Shown: positions 53,648 to 63,326, counted from the first letter of the stretch. The stretch: 63,666 nt of DNA from B1SED10-75 sp964636865 (GCA_964636865.1 CAZWVJ010000010.1:1-63666); one strand, 5' to 3'. The notes: generated from the letters alone by a model not told the origin. Numbers and translations: made by a program.

Positions 53648-54910
53648 TTAAGCCGATTCTTCACCTTTCTTTTTGTTTTTATCTGTAGTTACCAAAATAG
53701 GCTTTTCCTGCTTTCTAATAACTTCCGGGGTTATTAAACATTTCTCAATATTTTTTTTAGAGGGAAGCTCAAACATTATATCAATAAGGTTTTCTTCCAA
53801 TATGGCTCTCAGCCCTCTAGCCCCTGTATTTCTATTTATTGCTTCTTCTGCAATATCACCCAGGGAGTTCTCCGCAAATTCCAGGGTAACCCCGTCAATC
53901 TCAAATAGCTTTTGATACTGTTTTACCAGGGCATTACGCGGCTCGGTAAGGATGCGAACCAGGGCGTCTTTATGCAATTGATCGAGCGTTGCAATTACCG
54001 GAACCCGCCCTACAAATTCAGGAATAAGACCATATTTTAAGAGATCCTGGGGAAGTACATATTTAAGTATTTCTCCAATTTCTTTATCTTTACTTTTCCG
54101 AAGTTCAGAACCAAAACCTATACCCTTTCTGCCGATACGGTCTTCTATCATTTTTTCTAACCCGTCAAAAGCACCGCCGCATATAAACAAGATGTTTTTG
54201 GTGTTAATTTGCATAAACTCCTGGTGAGGGTGCTTGCGACCACCCTGCGGTGGGACGCTGGCTACCGTTCCTTCCATAATTTTTAACAGCGCCTGTTGGA
54301 CCCCTTCACCAGAAACATCCCTGGTAATGGACGGATTGTCGGTTTTTCGGGCAATTTTATCTATTTCATCAATATATACAATACCCTTTTCCGCTTTCTC
54401 CAGATCATAATCGGCAGCTTGAATAAGCTTAAGAAGGATGTTTTCCACATCCTCACCCACATAGCCGGCCTCTGTTAAAGATGTAGCATCAGCTATGGCA
54501 AAAGGAACGTTAAGAATGCGAGCCAGAGTTTGAGCTAAAAGTGTTTTCCCCACTCCAGTAGGGCCAATTAATATAATATTACTCTTTTGCAGCTCCACAT
54601 CTTCAATATTGTTGCCCGCATTTATCCTTTTATAGTGATTATAAACAGCTACCGAAAGAGCTTTTTTAGCAGCCTCCTGGGCAATGACGTACTGATCAAG
54701 TACCTCATTTATATCCTCCGGTGTTGGCAATTCAACATAATCACCTTCACTGTCATCTCTAATTTCTTCTTCAATGATCTCGTTGCAAAGCTCTATGCAT
54801 TCATCGCAAATATAAACACCGGGACCGGCTACCAGTTTGCGCACTTGCTCCTGAGTTTTGCCGCAAAATGAGCATTTTAGTTGCCCTTTGTCCTCACTAA
54901 ACTTAAACAT
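53648..54910 (-). CDS. clpX: ClpXP ATPase subunit ClpX
   Basis: This 420-residue AAA+ unfoldase delivers proteins to ClpP. It has an N-terminal zinc-binding domain (CSFCGKTQEQV...YICDECIELC), Walker A GPTGVGKTLLAQT, Walker B GIVYIDEIDKIA and the pore/IGF region GRKGIGFGSE for ClpP docking. ATG at 54910 (MFKFSEDKG) is chosen; an upstream GTG at 54928 would add six non-conserved residues. clpP lies 76 bases upstream. Confidence 0.96.
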   Translation of the reverse strand: MFKFSEDKGQLKCSFCGKTQEQVRKLVAGPGVYICDECIELCNEIIEEEIRDDSEGDYVELPTPEDINEVLDQYVIAQEAAKKALSVAVYNHYKRINAGNNIEDVELQKSNIILIGPTGVGKTLLAQTLARILNVPFAIADATSLTEAGYVGEDVENILLKLIQAADYDLEKAEKGIVYIDEIDKIARKTDNPSITRDVSGEGVQQALLKIMEGTVASVPPQGGRKHPHQEFMQINTKNILFICGGAFDGLEKMIEDRIGRKGIGFGSELRKSKDKEIGEILKYVLPQDLLKYGLIPEFVGRVPVIATLDQLHKDALVRILTEPRNALVKQYQKLFEIDGVTLEFAENSLGDIAEEAINRNTGARGLRAILEENLIDIMFELPSKKNIEKCLITPEVIRKQEKPILVTTDKNKKKGEESA

Positions 54911-54986
54911 AAATATTTTTCCCCCCACAATTAAAAAAATCTTGCTTTTCTTAAAATTCCTTGGGTAATGGTTGTTCCCCTAAAAA

Positions 54987-55577
54987 TTATTTAGTTGTAT
55001 TTGATGTAACAATTTCATCAATGATTCCATATTCCTTAGCCGCTTCGCCGGACATAAAGAAATCCCGATCCGTATCTTTAGCGATTTGTTCAATCGGTTG
55101 TCCGGTATGAGTAGAAAGTATTTGATTAATAGTTTCCCTCAAACTTATTATTTCTTTAGCATGGATTTCTACGTCCACCGCCTGGCCCTGAGCGCCGCCC
55201 ATAGGCTGATGTACCATAATCCTGGAATGTGGCAGGGCAAATCTTTTACCCTTGGTACCTGCCGACAATAAAACTGCACCCAAACTGGCCGCCATTCCTA
55301 TACATATGGTGGAAATAGGGGGCTTAATATACTGCATGGTATCATAAATAGCCAGGCCGGAATATAACGCTCCCCCAGGCGAGTTAATATAAAGATTAAT
55401 ATCTTTATCAGGATCTTCCGACTCCAAAAACAACAACTGGGCTATAACCAGGTTAGCTACATTATCATCAACCCCGGAACCAATAAAAACTATACGATCT
55501 TTTAAAAGTCGGGAAAAAATATCGTAAGCTCTTTCTCCTCTATTCGTTTGTTCTACAACCATTGGCACTAAGTTCAT
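54987..55577 (-). CDS. clpP: ATP-dependent Clp protease proteolytic subunit
   Basis: This 196-residue serine protease forms tetradecamers. The triad is Ser in GMAASLGAVLLSAG, His in IMVHQPMGGAQGQA and Asp in KDTDRDFFMSG. It starts MNLVPMVVEQTNRGERAYDI as usual. It lies between tig and clpX. Confidence 0.97.
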   Translation of the reverse strand: MNLVPMVVEQTNRGERAYDIFSRLLKDRIVFIGSGVDDNVANLVIAQLLFLESEDPDKDINLYINSPGGALYSGLAIYDTMQYIKPPISTICIGMAASLGAVLLSAGTKGKRFALPHSRIMVHQPMGGAQGQAVDVEIHAKEIISLRETINQILSTHTGQPIEQIAKDTDRDFFMSGEAAKEYGIIDEIVTSNTTK

Positions 55578-55672
55578 AATTTAAGCAACTCCTTTCTGCT
55601 CATTATTAATTTCTATTCCACATACCCTACTTTTTTCCTGCCATTAAACGTGAATATTTTGTAACATTTAAC

Positions 55673-57046
55673 TCAGGCACTTTCCTCCTCATTGCTTTCT
55701 CCATTGTCTTCCTTATCGGTTTCCTCATTGTTTTCTTTGTTTTTTACTTTATTTACTTTTACTTCAGCTTCATTCACTAAAAAGTCAATCAACTTGCGCA
55801 TGCGTATCTCTTCTCTAATCATGTCTAATCTTCCCTGTTTTTCAAATACTTCCCTTACCCTTTCCGGAGAATCCCCGTATTGATTGGCCAGTTCTTCAAT
55901 TTTTTCCTGTAGCTCTTCTTCTGAAGCTTCAAGGCCTTCCTCTTTAATTATGGCATCCAAAACAAGGTTTGCCTTAACCCTTTTCTCCGCTTCTTCACGT
56001 TGTTCCTCACGCAAATCTTCTTCCTTTTTTTGAGTAACCTCCAAAAATTTCTCCAGGTCTAACCCTTGATAACGCAGGTACTGTTCCATTTCCTGCAGCA
56101 TATTGTCCAATTGCCTTTCTACAAGTGTTTCCGGCACATCAACTTCCGCATTTTCACTCACTTTTTCTATAACTGCAGTTTCCAATGCTGTTCTAGCTTT
56201 TTGCTCTGCATTTTCCCGAAGTTTATTAGCCTTATCTTCTTTAAAATCTTCCAGGTTATCAAACTCACTTATTTCCTTGACAAAATCATCATTTAACTCC
56301 GGAAGCTCCTTCTGTTTAATTTGTTTTAGGGTTACCTGAAAAACAGCCTCTTTGCCGGCCAAATCTTCGTTGCGGTAATCTTCGGGAAAAGTAACCTTTA
56401 TCTCCTTTTCTTCATCAACCTTCATCCCTATTAACTGCTCTTCAAAACCCGGAATAAAAGTATTCGAACCTATTTCCAGGGAGTAATCAGTTGCTTCTCC
56501 TCCTTCAAAAGGCTCTCCGTCAATATAACCACAAAAATCAATCAATACCAAATCTTCAGCAGCAGCTTCCCTATCTTTATCTTCTACATCTACCATCCGA
56601 GCATGCTGTTGCCTTAATCCTTCTATGTGTTCATCCACTGTTTCTTCATCTATTTCTTCTTCTTCAGACTCTACTTCTACACCTCTATATGCCCCCAACT
56701 TTACTTCGGGTTTCACTTCCACCACCGCCGTGAAAATAAAAGGCTTCCCTTTTTCTATTTGCTGAACCTCAATTTCCGGCTCATTTATGGGTTCAATGTT
56801 CTCTTCTTCAATAGCGCTACGATATGCCTGCGGTAATATATAATCCGCTGCATCCTGATATAAAATTTCCGGACCAAATCGTGATTCTAATACTTTGCGG
56901 GGCACTTTTCCTTTTCTAAAGCCCGGCAGATTAACCTCTTTAACCACCTTGGAATATGCCTTTTTTAAGGCCTCCTCGAATTCTTCCTCAGAAACTTCTA
57001 TTTCCAACTTAATTTTATTATCCTCTAGCCTTTCCCACTTTACCAA
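55673..57046 (-). CDS. tig: Trigger factor
   Basis: This ribosome-bound chaperone of 457 residues has the ribosome-docking GFRKGKVPRKVLESRFG at ~42-58, a PPIase FKBP-like domain (~150-240, VLIDFCGYIDGEPFEGG) and a helical C-domain. The last ~30 residues are a lysine/glutamate-rich tail ending in acidic residues. TTG at 57046 follows GGAGG by 9 bases. Confidence 0.95.
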   Translation of the reverse strand: MVKWERLEDNKIKLEIEVSEEEFEEALKKAYSKVVKEVNLPGFRKGKVPRKVLESRFGPEILYQDAADYILPQAYRSAIEEENIEPINEPEIEVQQIEKGKPFIFTAVVEVKPEVKLGAYRGVEVESEEEEIDEETVDEHIEGLRQQHARMVDVEDKDREAAAEDLVLIDFCGYIDGEPFEGGEATDYSLEIGSNTFIPGFEEQLIGMKVDEEKEIKVTFPEDYRNEDLAGKEAVFQVTLKQIKQKELPELNDDFVKEISEFDNLEDFKEDKANKLRENAEQKARTALETAVIEKVSENAEVDVPETLVERQLDNMLQEMEQYLRYQGLDLEKFLEVTQKKEEDLREEQREEAEKRVKANLVLDAIIKEEGLEASEEELQEKIEELANQYGDSPERVREVFEKQGRLDMIREEIRMRKLIDFLVNEAEVKVNKVKNKENNEETDKEDNGESNEEESA

Positions 57047-57107
57047 TATATGAAACCTCCTTCTGCATTTAAACCATATAATTTATGGCAGCTTTACTGC
57101 ATCTAAC

Positions 57108-57133
57108 AAAAAAAGTCGCCCTTTTGCAGGCGA
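57108..57133 (-). terminator. Weak hairpin with T run in the tig leader
   Basis: On the minus strand TCGCC and GGCGA (57116-57133) form a 5-bp stem with an 8-base loop, followed by C and seven Ts (57114-57108), ~60 bases before tig. It may act as a leader attenuator but is weak. The rest of the 337-base gap 57047-57383 is AT-rich without a clear promoter. Confidence 0.35.
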
Positions 57134-57383
57134 AATTTACTTCGGCAGTTGTCAAATCCATGTTACCATAAATCCCTAAAACAAACAACTATTGTACAAC
57201 TCTCTCCCTACCTCAAAATTTTTACCTGAAACTAATTATATAAATAACAGTATTTTTCAAGTGTCCTCTAAATCCGACTCGTAAAAAATTAATTATGACG
57301 CCCGCTTAAAAATCCCTCTCCACTAATTAAAAATTTTTAAAAGTAAATATATGAGTTCTTAATCCGGATTACAAATGATTAAT

Positions 57384-58592
57384 TCAGAGATGATTCTTTT
57401 TGCTATGCCTAAACAAATAATCTACCTCCCGGTAAACCTCCTGAAGGGGAATCCCTTCCCGCCGGGCAATAGCAAGGCAGTCTTCATATTCCGGGGAATA
57501 ATGCCAGGCTTCATTATCTTCTTTCGTTACTACCATTTTAACCCGCACTTTCCCCCAGGGAGTATAAACTTCAGTAAATTGCCGCGGCATCATCACTTTT
57601 CGCGCTTCTATTATCCGACAGCCAAAAGTAGAGGTTTCCCAAAATAAATGCTCCACGAGCATCCTTGTTTTTTCCACCGGAGATAGAAGAGTTATTTTCA
57701 CCGCCGGACGGTTCTTTTTCATTTGGACCGGGGCAAACGATACGTCCAAGGCCCCCTGTTCCAACATTTTGTCCATAAGAAAACCGGTAATTTCAGGATT
57801 CAAATCATCAATATTTGCTTCAATTATATCTATTTTTTCCTGATAAGATAAGCACTGATTATTTTCCTGCGTTCCCAGCAAAACCCTCAAGTAGTTCGGC
57901 ACGCCGTAATCTTTGCTTCCGACTCCGTGTCCTACCGAAAGCAAGTTACATGAAGGTAACCGGCCAAACTCGCTTACCAACTCATTAATCAAGGCCGCAC
58001 CGGTTGGAGTTACCAGTTCCCCTTCTAAATCTACCCCATACACCGGAGCTCTTCTTTCCGTCAGAAGTTCTACCGCAGCAGGAGCCGGCAAAGGAATTTT
58101 ACCGTGTTCTACTTCGATCATTCCCCTTCCTTGAGGCAGGGGGGAGCAGATAATTTTCTCAATTTCCAAAAGATGAAGGGCCAATACACTCCCAATTATA
58201 TCAACAATGGAATCCAAAGCCCCTATTTCATGAAAATGCACATCTTCTTCAGGTATGCCATGAAGGCGCGCCTCCACCGCCGCCAATTTGCTGAATATAT
58301 TCAAGGAAGTCTTTTTCACGCTCGCAGGCAGTTCACTCTTATCTACAATATGACGAATGCTTTCCATGTTACGGAAAGAATCTCCGTTTTCTGTTAAAAC
58401 CTGAAAATCAGTAGCAGTAATCCCATAACAAGACACTTTTTCTGCCTTTAGATAAAATCCGTTTATGGGCAAAGTAGACAGGCCTTCATTTAAGTGAGAT
58501 AAACTTAACCCGGCATCCAGCAGAGCACCCAAAAACATGTCGCCGCTTATACCGCTAAAACAATCCAGGTAAATTACTTTTTTGGCGCCCAT
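57384..58592 (-). CDS. larC: Nickel pincer cofactor biosynthesis protein LarC
   Basis: LarC inserts nickel into the pyridinium-dithiocarboxylate precursor (CTP-dependent) to make the cofactor of lactate racemase and related enzymes. The 402-residue protein starts KVIYLDCFSGISGDMFLGAL. It has EEDVHFHEIGALDSIVDIIG and EANIDDLNPEITGFLMDKML. It is read in one continuous frame, whereas some species make full LarC by ribosomal frameshifting. LarE and a LarA-type enzyme are not in the window; larB lies upstream. Confidence 0.93.
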   Translation of the reverse strand: MGAKKVIYLDCFSGISGDMFLGALLDAGLSLSHLNEGLSTLPINGFYLKAEKVSCYGITATDFQVLTENGDSFRNMESIRHIVDKSELPASVKKTSLNIFSKLAAVEARLHGIPEEDVHFHEIGALDSIVDIIGSVLALHLLEIEKIICSPLPQGRGMIEVEHGKIPLPAPAAVELLTERRAPVYGVDLEGELVTPTGAALINELVSEFGRLPSCNLLSVGHGVGSKDYGVPNYLRVLLGTQENNQCLSYQEKIDIIEANIDDLNPEITGFLMDKMLEQGALDVSFAPVQMKKNRPAVKITLLSPVEKTRMLVEHLFWETSTFGCRIIEARKVMMPRQFTEVYTPWGKVRVKMVVTKEDNEAWHYSPEYEDCLAIARREGIPLQEVYREVDYLFRHSKKNHL

Positions 58593-58757
58593 TTAAGCTT
58601 TACTCACTCCCTTTCCCTAAAAACTTGTTGCCTTTAATCTTTAGGGAGTTATTGCAATTCCGGCAATATGTTAAGCTTTGAATCCGAAAAAAATAAATAT
58701 GCTCTCACAACTGAATCCGCCGGTTTTATGTTTGAATTTTTTCTAATAGGACCAGCC

Positions 58758-59078
58758 TTAGCTTTGCTTTGTTTCCTCTTTAATCCAGTCCAAAAACTCC
58801 GGATTGCCTCCATCCACATCCCAGGAAAGCACACAGGGGACATCGTAAGAATGGTACTTATTAACCGCAGATACCAGGTCATCCATCAACTCACTCCTGG
58901 TTTTTCCTATAAGAATTACTTCACTGTCCCACTGAACCTCTCCTTCCCAGTAAAAGAAAGATTTCATCTGGGGAATAATGTTTATGCATGCCACCAGCCT
59001 ATCTTTAACCAGTTTTTCCGCCAGGTTTTCCGCCTCTGCCTGTGAACCGGCAGTAATATAAAACATAGATAACATCAT
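58758..59078 (-). CDS. cutA: CutA1 divalent-cation tolerance protein
   Basis: This 106-residue trimeric ferredoxin-like-fold protein has VACINIIPQMKSFFYWEGEV and the conserved YHSYDVPCVLSWDVDGGNPEFLDW end. A perfect ribosome site, GGAGGTGAT, precedes ATG 59078. CutA homologues bind metals, but their role in bacteria is unsettled. Placement between larB and larC suggests a link with nickel or metal handling; this is contextual inference. Confidence 0.92.
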   Translation of the reverse strand: MMLSMFYITAGSQAEAENLAEKLVKDRLVACINIIPQMKSFFYWEGEVQWDSEVILIGKTRSELMDDLVSAVNKYHSYDVPCVLSWDVDGGNPEFLDWIKEETKQS

Positions 59079-59164
59079 AAATCACCTCCGTTAATATTTA
59101 GGATTATAACTATATCTCATCTCCGTAATAAAGCTCCGGAATTTTCCCCACAATAATTTATACC

Positions 59165-59929
59165 TCATTCAGGTGTTGGTTGCCCCAAATTAATCAGCGC
59201 AGCCGTATATCCACCCCCAAAGCCGTTATCTATATTGACTACTGCAACCCCGGAGGCACAGGTATTGAGCATGGTGAGCAAAGGCGCCAGGCCGTCAAAA
59301 CTTGCGCCGTACCCCACACTGGTGGGAACAGCAATAACAGGGCAACCTGCAATACCGCCTATAACGCTGGGAAGAGCTCCCTCCATGCCTGCTACAGCTA
59401 TAATAGATCGCGCCTTTTTTATCTCTTCCCAGTAATCAAAAAGGCGGTGAATGCCGGCAACCCCTACATCGTAAGCCTTTATGACTCTGGAACCCATTAC
59501 TTCCGCAGTTAAAGCTGCTTCTTCGGCAACAGGCAAATCTGCAGTGCCGGCAGCCATGACTACCACTTGCCCTTGCAAAACTCTTTCCTGCTGTGAATTA
59601 TATATAACTATAGCCCGGGCCATTTCATGGTACTCGGCTGCATTAAAAGTTTTCCGCAATTGTTCATAGGTAGAGTACTCAGCCCGCGTAGCCAGCACAT
59701 CAGCTCCTTTTTCTAAAAGCCGGCCAGCAATTTCAATAATTTGCTCCGTGGTTTTCCCCGGGGAATAGATTACTTCGGGAAAACCCTTGTTTAGCGAACG
59801 GTGATGATCAACCTTGGCAAATTCCAGATCTTCGTAAGGAAAACCCCTTAACGATTGCATGGCTTCATCTACGGTAATTTCTTGTTTTTTTACTTTCTGA
59901 AGAATTTTTTCTATTTTCTCTTTATACAA
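59165..59929 (-). CDS. larB: Nickel pincer cofactor biosynthesis protein LarB
   Basis: LarB carboxylates and hydrolyses nicotinic acid adenine dinucleotide in the first step of nickel-pincer cofactor synthesis. The C-terminal PurE-like domain has VVMAAGTADLPVAEEAALTA, YDVGVAGIHRL and the glycine-rich INIDNGFGGGYTAAL-type end. TTG at 59929 (LYKEKIEKIL) is proposed because GGAGGGG lies 8 bases upstream; an ATG at 59965 would add 12 residues with no good ribosome site. It is transcribed before cutA and larC. Confidence 0.9.
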   Translation of the reverse strand: MYKEKIEKILQKVKKQEITVDEAMQSLRGFPYEDLEFAKVDHHRSLNKGFPEVIYSPGKTTEQIIEIAGRLLEKGADVLATRAEYSTYEQLRKTFNAAEYHEMARAIVIYNSQQERVLQGQVVVMAAGTADLPVAEEAALTAEVMGSRVIKAYDVGVAGIHRLFDYWEEIKKARSIIAVAGMEGALPSVIGGIAGCPVIAVPTSVGYGASFDGLAPLLTMLNTCASGVAVVNIDNGFGGGYTAALINLGQPTPE

Positions 59930-60149
59930 GTTTATTACCCCTCCCTCTTTTCCCCTCCGGTTCATTTAACATGATACCTTATTTTGAACAGTATTTAAAG
60001 GCCGGTTAAATAAGTGCCAAACAATTATTAATTCCACTTTTAAATGGTCAACATGAAAAAAGTCAAGCTTTTTAATTATTTATTTTGTGAGTTAAAAATT
60101 CCTAAACATAATAATAACTAGTTCGCAAAATTTATTTTTGCTTATCAGT

Positions 60150-60181
60150 AAAAAACAGCCCCGGTGTTTAAACCGGGGCTG
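60150..60181 (-). terminator. Rho-independent terminator of the opuA operon
   Basis: CAGCCCCGGT (60156-60165) pairs with ACCGGGGCTG (60172-60181) around a 6-base loop. On the minus strand six Ts follow (60155-60150). It lies 39 bases past the stop at 60221. Confidence 0.92.
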
Positions 60182-60220
60182 CTGATACATGAATAGTCTT
60201 TACTAACTTTTGTAAATCAA

Positions 60221-61138
60221 CTATTGAGCAATATGATCGTTGATCTCGGTGATACTATCAATACCAACATATTCAGGCACTACCAGACCAATACGTGCGC
60301 CTTCATAATGAGTTGCTATCTCATCAATTTCATCACCATACTCATCATAGTAATCTTCGTGAGTACCGGGGAGCCAGGCACAGACGAAGAAATCAGCATC
60401 GCCGGCATAGGTAGATGACCACATAACACCGGCATCAACCGGGGTTACGTCTACTTCATAACCGGCATTCTCCAGGACAGCTGCAGCCACATAAGTACTT
60501 GCGGTTGCACAGTCCCATTCCACCATGGAGATGTAAACTTCGTCCCCGTCTACACCTTCACCAAAGCCTTCGGGAGTCCATTCGTCTACTAAGTCCTCAT
60601 TTTGTTCAATCCAGGTATGAGCATTGCCAAGAAAATCTTCTACATCAGCGTTCATTTCCATAACTTCACCGATCTCCTCGTCGCCCCATTGGAAGTTCTC
60701 TAAAAACTCATGTACTTCGGGCATGTCGTCTGCAAGCCCCGGGCGGCCTATATTAGCGATATACTCTTCTTCTCCATAAACCAGTTCCGGGTCTTCCAGG
60801 AACTTCAGATCCCACTCGGCAAACTTCCAGTGAGGTGTCCAACCTGTTACTACAATCCATTCCTCTTGTTCAATAGCTGTACTCAACTCCGCAGTCATAG
60901 CGGCATCGCTGCCCTCTAATAGATCCAGTTCCAGGTCATACACATCGATAGCTTCTTCAGTGGAGCTCATAATGCCTGCTCCCGGGTCTATGCCTATGAT
61001 CTGATCGAACTCACCTTCTACATCTACCGGTTCCGGGTCTACATCTGGATCTTCTTCCACCTCACAACCTACAATCCCCAAAGTCAAAACCGACACCAAA
61101 ACAATTACCATTACCAACATCATTTTGCCTTTCTTCAA
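60221..61138 (-). CDS. opuAC: Glycine betaine ABC transporter substrate-binding lipoprotein
   Basis: This 305-residue lipoprotein has a lipobox IVGC at Cys25. Domain order matches Bacillus subtilis OpuAC: FDQIIGIDPGAGIMSST first, then VVTGWTPHWKFAEWDLKFL, later ISMVEWDCATASTYVAAAVL and GVMWSSTYAGDADFFVCAWL. The Trp residues in the last three segments probably form the aromatic box for the betaine cation. The mature protein has about 76 Asp/Glu against 4 Lys/Arg, an extreme acidity typical of exported proteins in saline or alkaline habitats. It is the last gene of the operon, 42 bases after the permease. Confidence 0.94.
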   Translation of the reverse strand: MKKGKMMLVMVIVLVSVLTLGIVGCEVEEDPDVDPEPVDVEGEFDQIIGIDPGAGIMSSTEEAIDVYDLELDLLEGSDAAMTAELSTAIEQEEWIVVTGWTPHWKFAEWDLKFLEDPELVYGEEEYIANIGRPGLADDMPEVHEFLENFQWGDEEIGEVMEMNADVEDFLGNAHTWIEQNEDLVDEWTPEGFGEGVDGDEVYISMVEWDCATASTYVAAAVLENAGYEVDVTPVDAGVMWSSTYAGDADFFVCAWLPGTHEDYYDEYGDEIDEIATHYEGARIGLVVPEYVGIDSITEINDHIAQ

Positions 61139-61180
61139 ACTAACCCCTCCTTTACCTTTATTTTTTTATGATTAAGGCCA

Positions 61181-62053
61181 TTATTCCTCAGCAGTTTTTT
61201 CCTGTCTTGTGCTTTGCGTTATTCGGTCAAGAATAATAGCCAAAATCACCACTCCTAAGCCACTGGCAAAACCTCCGCCGATATCCAGGCGTTGAATACC
61301 TCTCAAAACGGATGCTCCCAAGCCTTTAGCCCCAATCATGGCGGCAATAACCACCATGGAGAGAGCCAGCATAATGCACTGGTTAATACCGGCCATGATA
61401 GTAGGCTTGGCCAACGGCATTTGGACCATGGTAAGTTTCTGCCATTCACTTGAGCCAAAGGCGGCGGCAGCCTCCACCACTTCTGCAGAAACCTGCCTAA
61501 TTCCCAAGCCTGTGAGACGGATGACCGGGGGCATGGAAAATACCACCGTTGCGAACATCGCCGAAACCATGCCTATTCTAAAAAAGAAAACCGCGGGGAT
61601 AAGATACACAAAAGCAGGCATGGTCTGCATAAAATCAAGTATAGGCCACACTATGCGATGCACTATATCACTGCGCGCCGTTAAAATACCCATAGGAACT
61701 CCAATAGCTACAGATATGGCAACAGATATTAGTATCAGCGTAATGGTTTGTACTGCACCCACCCAATATCCCATATTAAAGATTAAAATTAAACCAACTA
61801 AAGTAAAAAGGGCGACGGTGCGATTACTTAATTTCCAGGCCAACAAAGTGATAATCAAGATCAATACCGAAGGAGGCAACCAGAGCATGCCATCAATTAC
61901 TTCTCCCATAAAGCCCCTATCGCCAAAAGCATAGGAAAAAGCCTGCGTATAATCTCCAATTACTCCCAGCAACCAATCATTGGCTCGTTCTATGGCAGAA
62001 GCGACGGGTATACTCGGTATAAGATCTATCGGGTTAAGTATTTTATCCCACAT
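61181..62053 (-). CDS. opuAB: Glycine betaine ABC transporter permease
   Basis: This 290-residue membrane protein has about seven helices, with the BPD transport signature SVAISVAIGVPMGILTARSD and the EAA loop EVVEAAAAFGSSEWQKLTMV that contacts the ATPase. Imports proline betaine/glycine betaine in homologues. It overlaps opuAA by 11 bases. Confidence 0.94.
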   Translation of the reverse strand: MWDKILNPIDLIPSIPVASAIERANDWLLGVIGDYTQAFSYAFGDRGFMGEVIDGMLWLPPSVLILIITLLAWKLSNRTVALFTLVGLILIFNMGYWVGAVQTITLILISVAISVAIGVPMGILTARSDIVHRIVWPILDFMQTMPAFVYLIPAVFFFRIGMVSAMFATVVFSMPPVIRLTGLGIRQVSAEVVEAAAAFGSSEWQKLTMVQMPLAKPTIMAGINQCIMLALSMVVIAAMIGAKGLGASVLRGIQRLDIGGGFASGLGVVILAIILDRITQSTRQEKTAEE

Positions 62054-63287
62054 CGTTAGAAGTCTCCTTTTCTATTTCATTTTCACCTTCGGTCTCGAGT
62101 AATTCGTCAGTTTGTTTCACCAACCCTGCCAATATGGTTCCCCTGATAATTATGCCCTGAATTTTATTATCTTCATCAACTACCACCAGGGGAACAGGGG
62201 CATTGGCGGAAACTTCAAACAACTCATTTAACGTATTATCCGGTTTTACGGTAATTACATCTTCTTTTATTATTTGGGTAAGATCTTGATCACCTCTATC
62301 TGCAGCCTTAGCTGCGTCTTCTGCCAGTACGTAACCTAAAAGGCGACGGTTACGATCGACCACGAAGATGCTGGAGATACCTTCTTCTTTCATCTTTCGC
62401 AATGCCACCCGCGGCCCGTCTTTAGGAAACGCCAAAACTTCCGGATCGTTCATAATGCCCTCTGCCGTCAAGACTTTGGACATATCTACATCTTCTACAA
62501 ACTTTGCCACGTATTCATTTGCGGGATTAGTTAAAATATCTTCCGGGGTACCAATCTGTACAATAACACCGTCTTTCATAAGTGCCACGCGGTCACCGAT
62601 TTTTAATGCCTCATCTAAGTCATGAGTAATAAAAACAATTGTTTTACTCATTTTTTCTTGCAAATCCAATAATTCGTCCTGCATTTCACGACGGATTAAC
62701 GGATCTAAAGCGCTAAAGGCCTCATCCATTAAAAGTATTTCCGGATCCACAGTGAGAGCGCGGGCCAAACCAACACGCTGCTGCATGCCGCCACTAAGCT
62801 GCTCAGGATACCGATTTTCCCATCCTTTCAAACCTACCATTTCCAGTGTCTTTAGAGCCCTTTCTTCTCTCTCTTTTTTATCGATTTTTTGTATTTCCAA
62901 ACCAAAAGCAGTATTGTCCAAAATAGTTCGATGCGGAAAAAGGGCAAAGCGCTGAAAGACCATGGACTGCTTTTCCCGGCGCATGGCCTTAATTTGCTCA
63001 TCATTCATAGCTGTTACATCTTCGCCATCCATTCTTATGGTGCCCTCAGTAGGATTAATAAGTAAATTAAGGCAACGAATAAGAGTAGATTTACCGCTGC
63101 CTGATAAGCCCATCACTACAAACGTTTCACCTTCTTCTACTTCAAATGAAGCCCTGAGGACTCCAACTGCCTGACCTGTTTTATTCATTATTTCATCTTT
63201 GCTATAACCTTCCTCAATAAGTTTTAAGGCTTTCTCCGGATGATTCCCAAAAACTTTTGTTACGTTTTCAACTTCAATTTTAGCCAT
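62043..63287 (-). CDS. opuAA: Glycine betaine ABC transporter ATP-binding protein
   Basis: This 414-residue ATPase has Walker A GLSGSGKSTLIRCL, signature LSGGMQQRVGLARAL, Walker B ILLMDEAFSALDP and the H-loop FITHDLDEA. Two C-terminal CBS domains (~285-400) are likely ionic-strength sensors, as in the OpuA of Lactococcus. It has the family N-terminus IEVENVTKVFGNHPEKALKL. It is the first gene of the operon. Confidence 0.95.
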   Translation of the reverse strand: MAKIEVENVTKVFGNHPEKALKLIEEGYSKDEIMNKTGQAVGVLRASFEVEEGETFVVMGLSGSGKSTLIRCLNLLINPTEGTIRMDGEDVTAMNDEQIKAMRREKQSMVFQRFALFPHRTILDNTAFGLEIQKIDKKEREERALKTLEMVGLKGWENRYPEQLSGGMQQRVGLARALTVDPEILLMDEAFSALDPLIRREMQDELLDLQEKMSKTIVFITHDLDEALKIGDRVALMKDGVIVQIGTPEDILTNPANEYVAKFVEDVDMSKVLTAEGIMNDPEVLAFPKDGPRVALRKMKEEGISSIFVVDRNRRLLGYVLAEDAAKAADRGDQDLTQIIKEDVITVKPDNTLNELFEVSANAPVPLVVVDEDNKIQGIIIRGTILAGLVKQTDELLETEGENEIEKETSNDVG

Positions 63288-63326
63288 TGAAACGCTCCCA
63301 TCAACGAATGTCCTATTATCTTAAAC

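Noticed and set aside
57384..58592. Programmed frameshift in larC as known from Lactobacillus.
   Set aside because: The gene is one continuous 402-codon frame covering both LarC1 and LarC2 regions.
60221..61138. OpuAC lobes appear circularly permuted relative to ProX-type binding proteins.
   Set aside because: The same order (IIGIDPGxGIM part first) is the normal arrangement of the Bacillus subtilis OpuAC family, so it is not novel.
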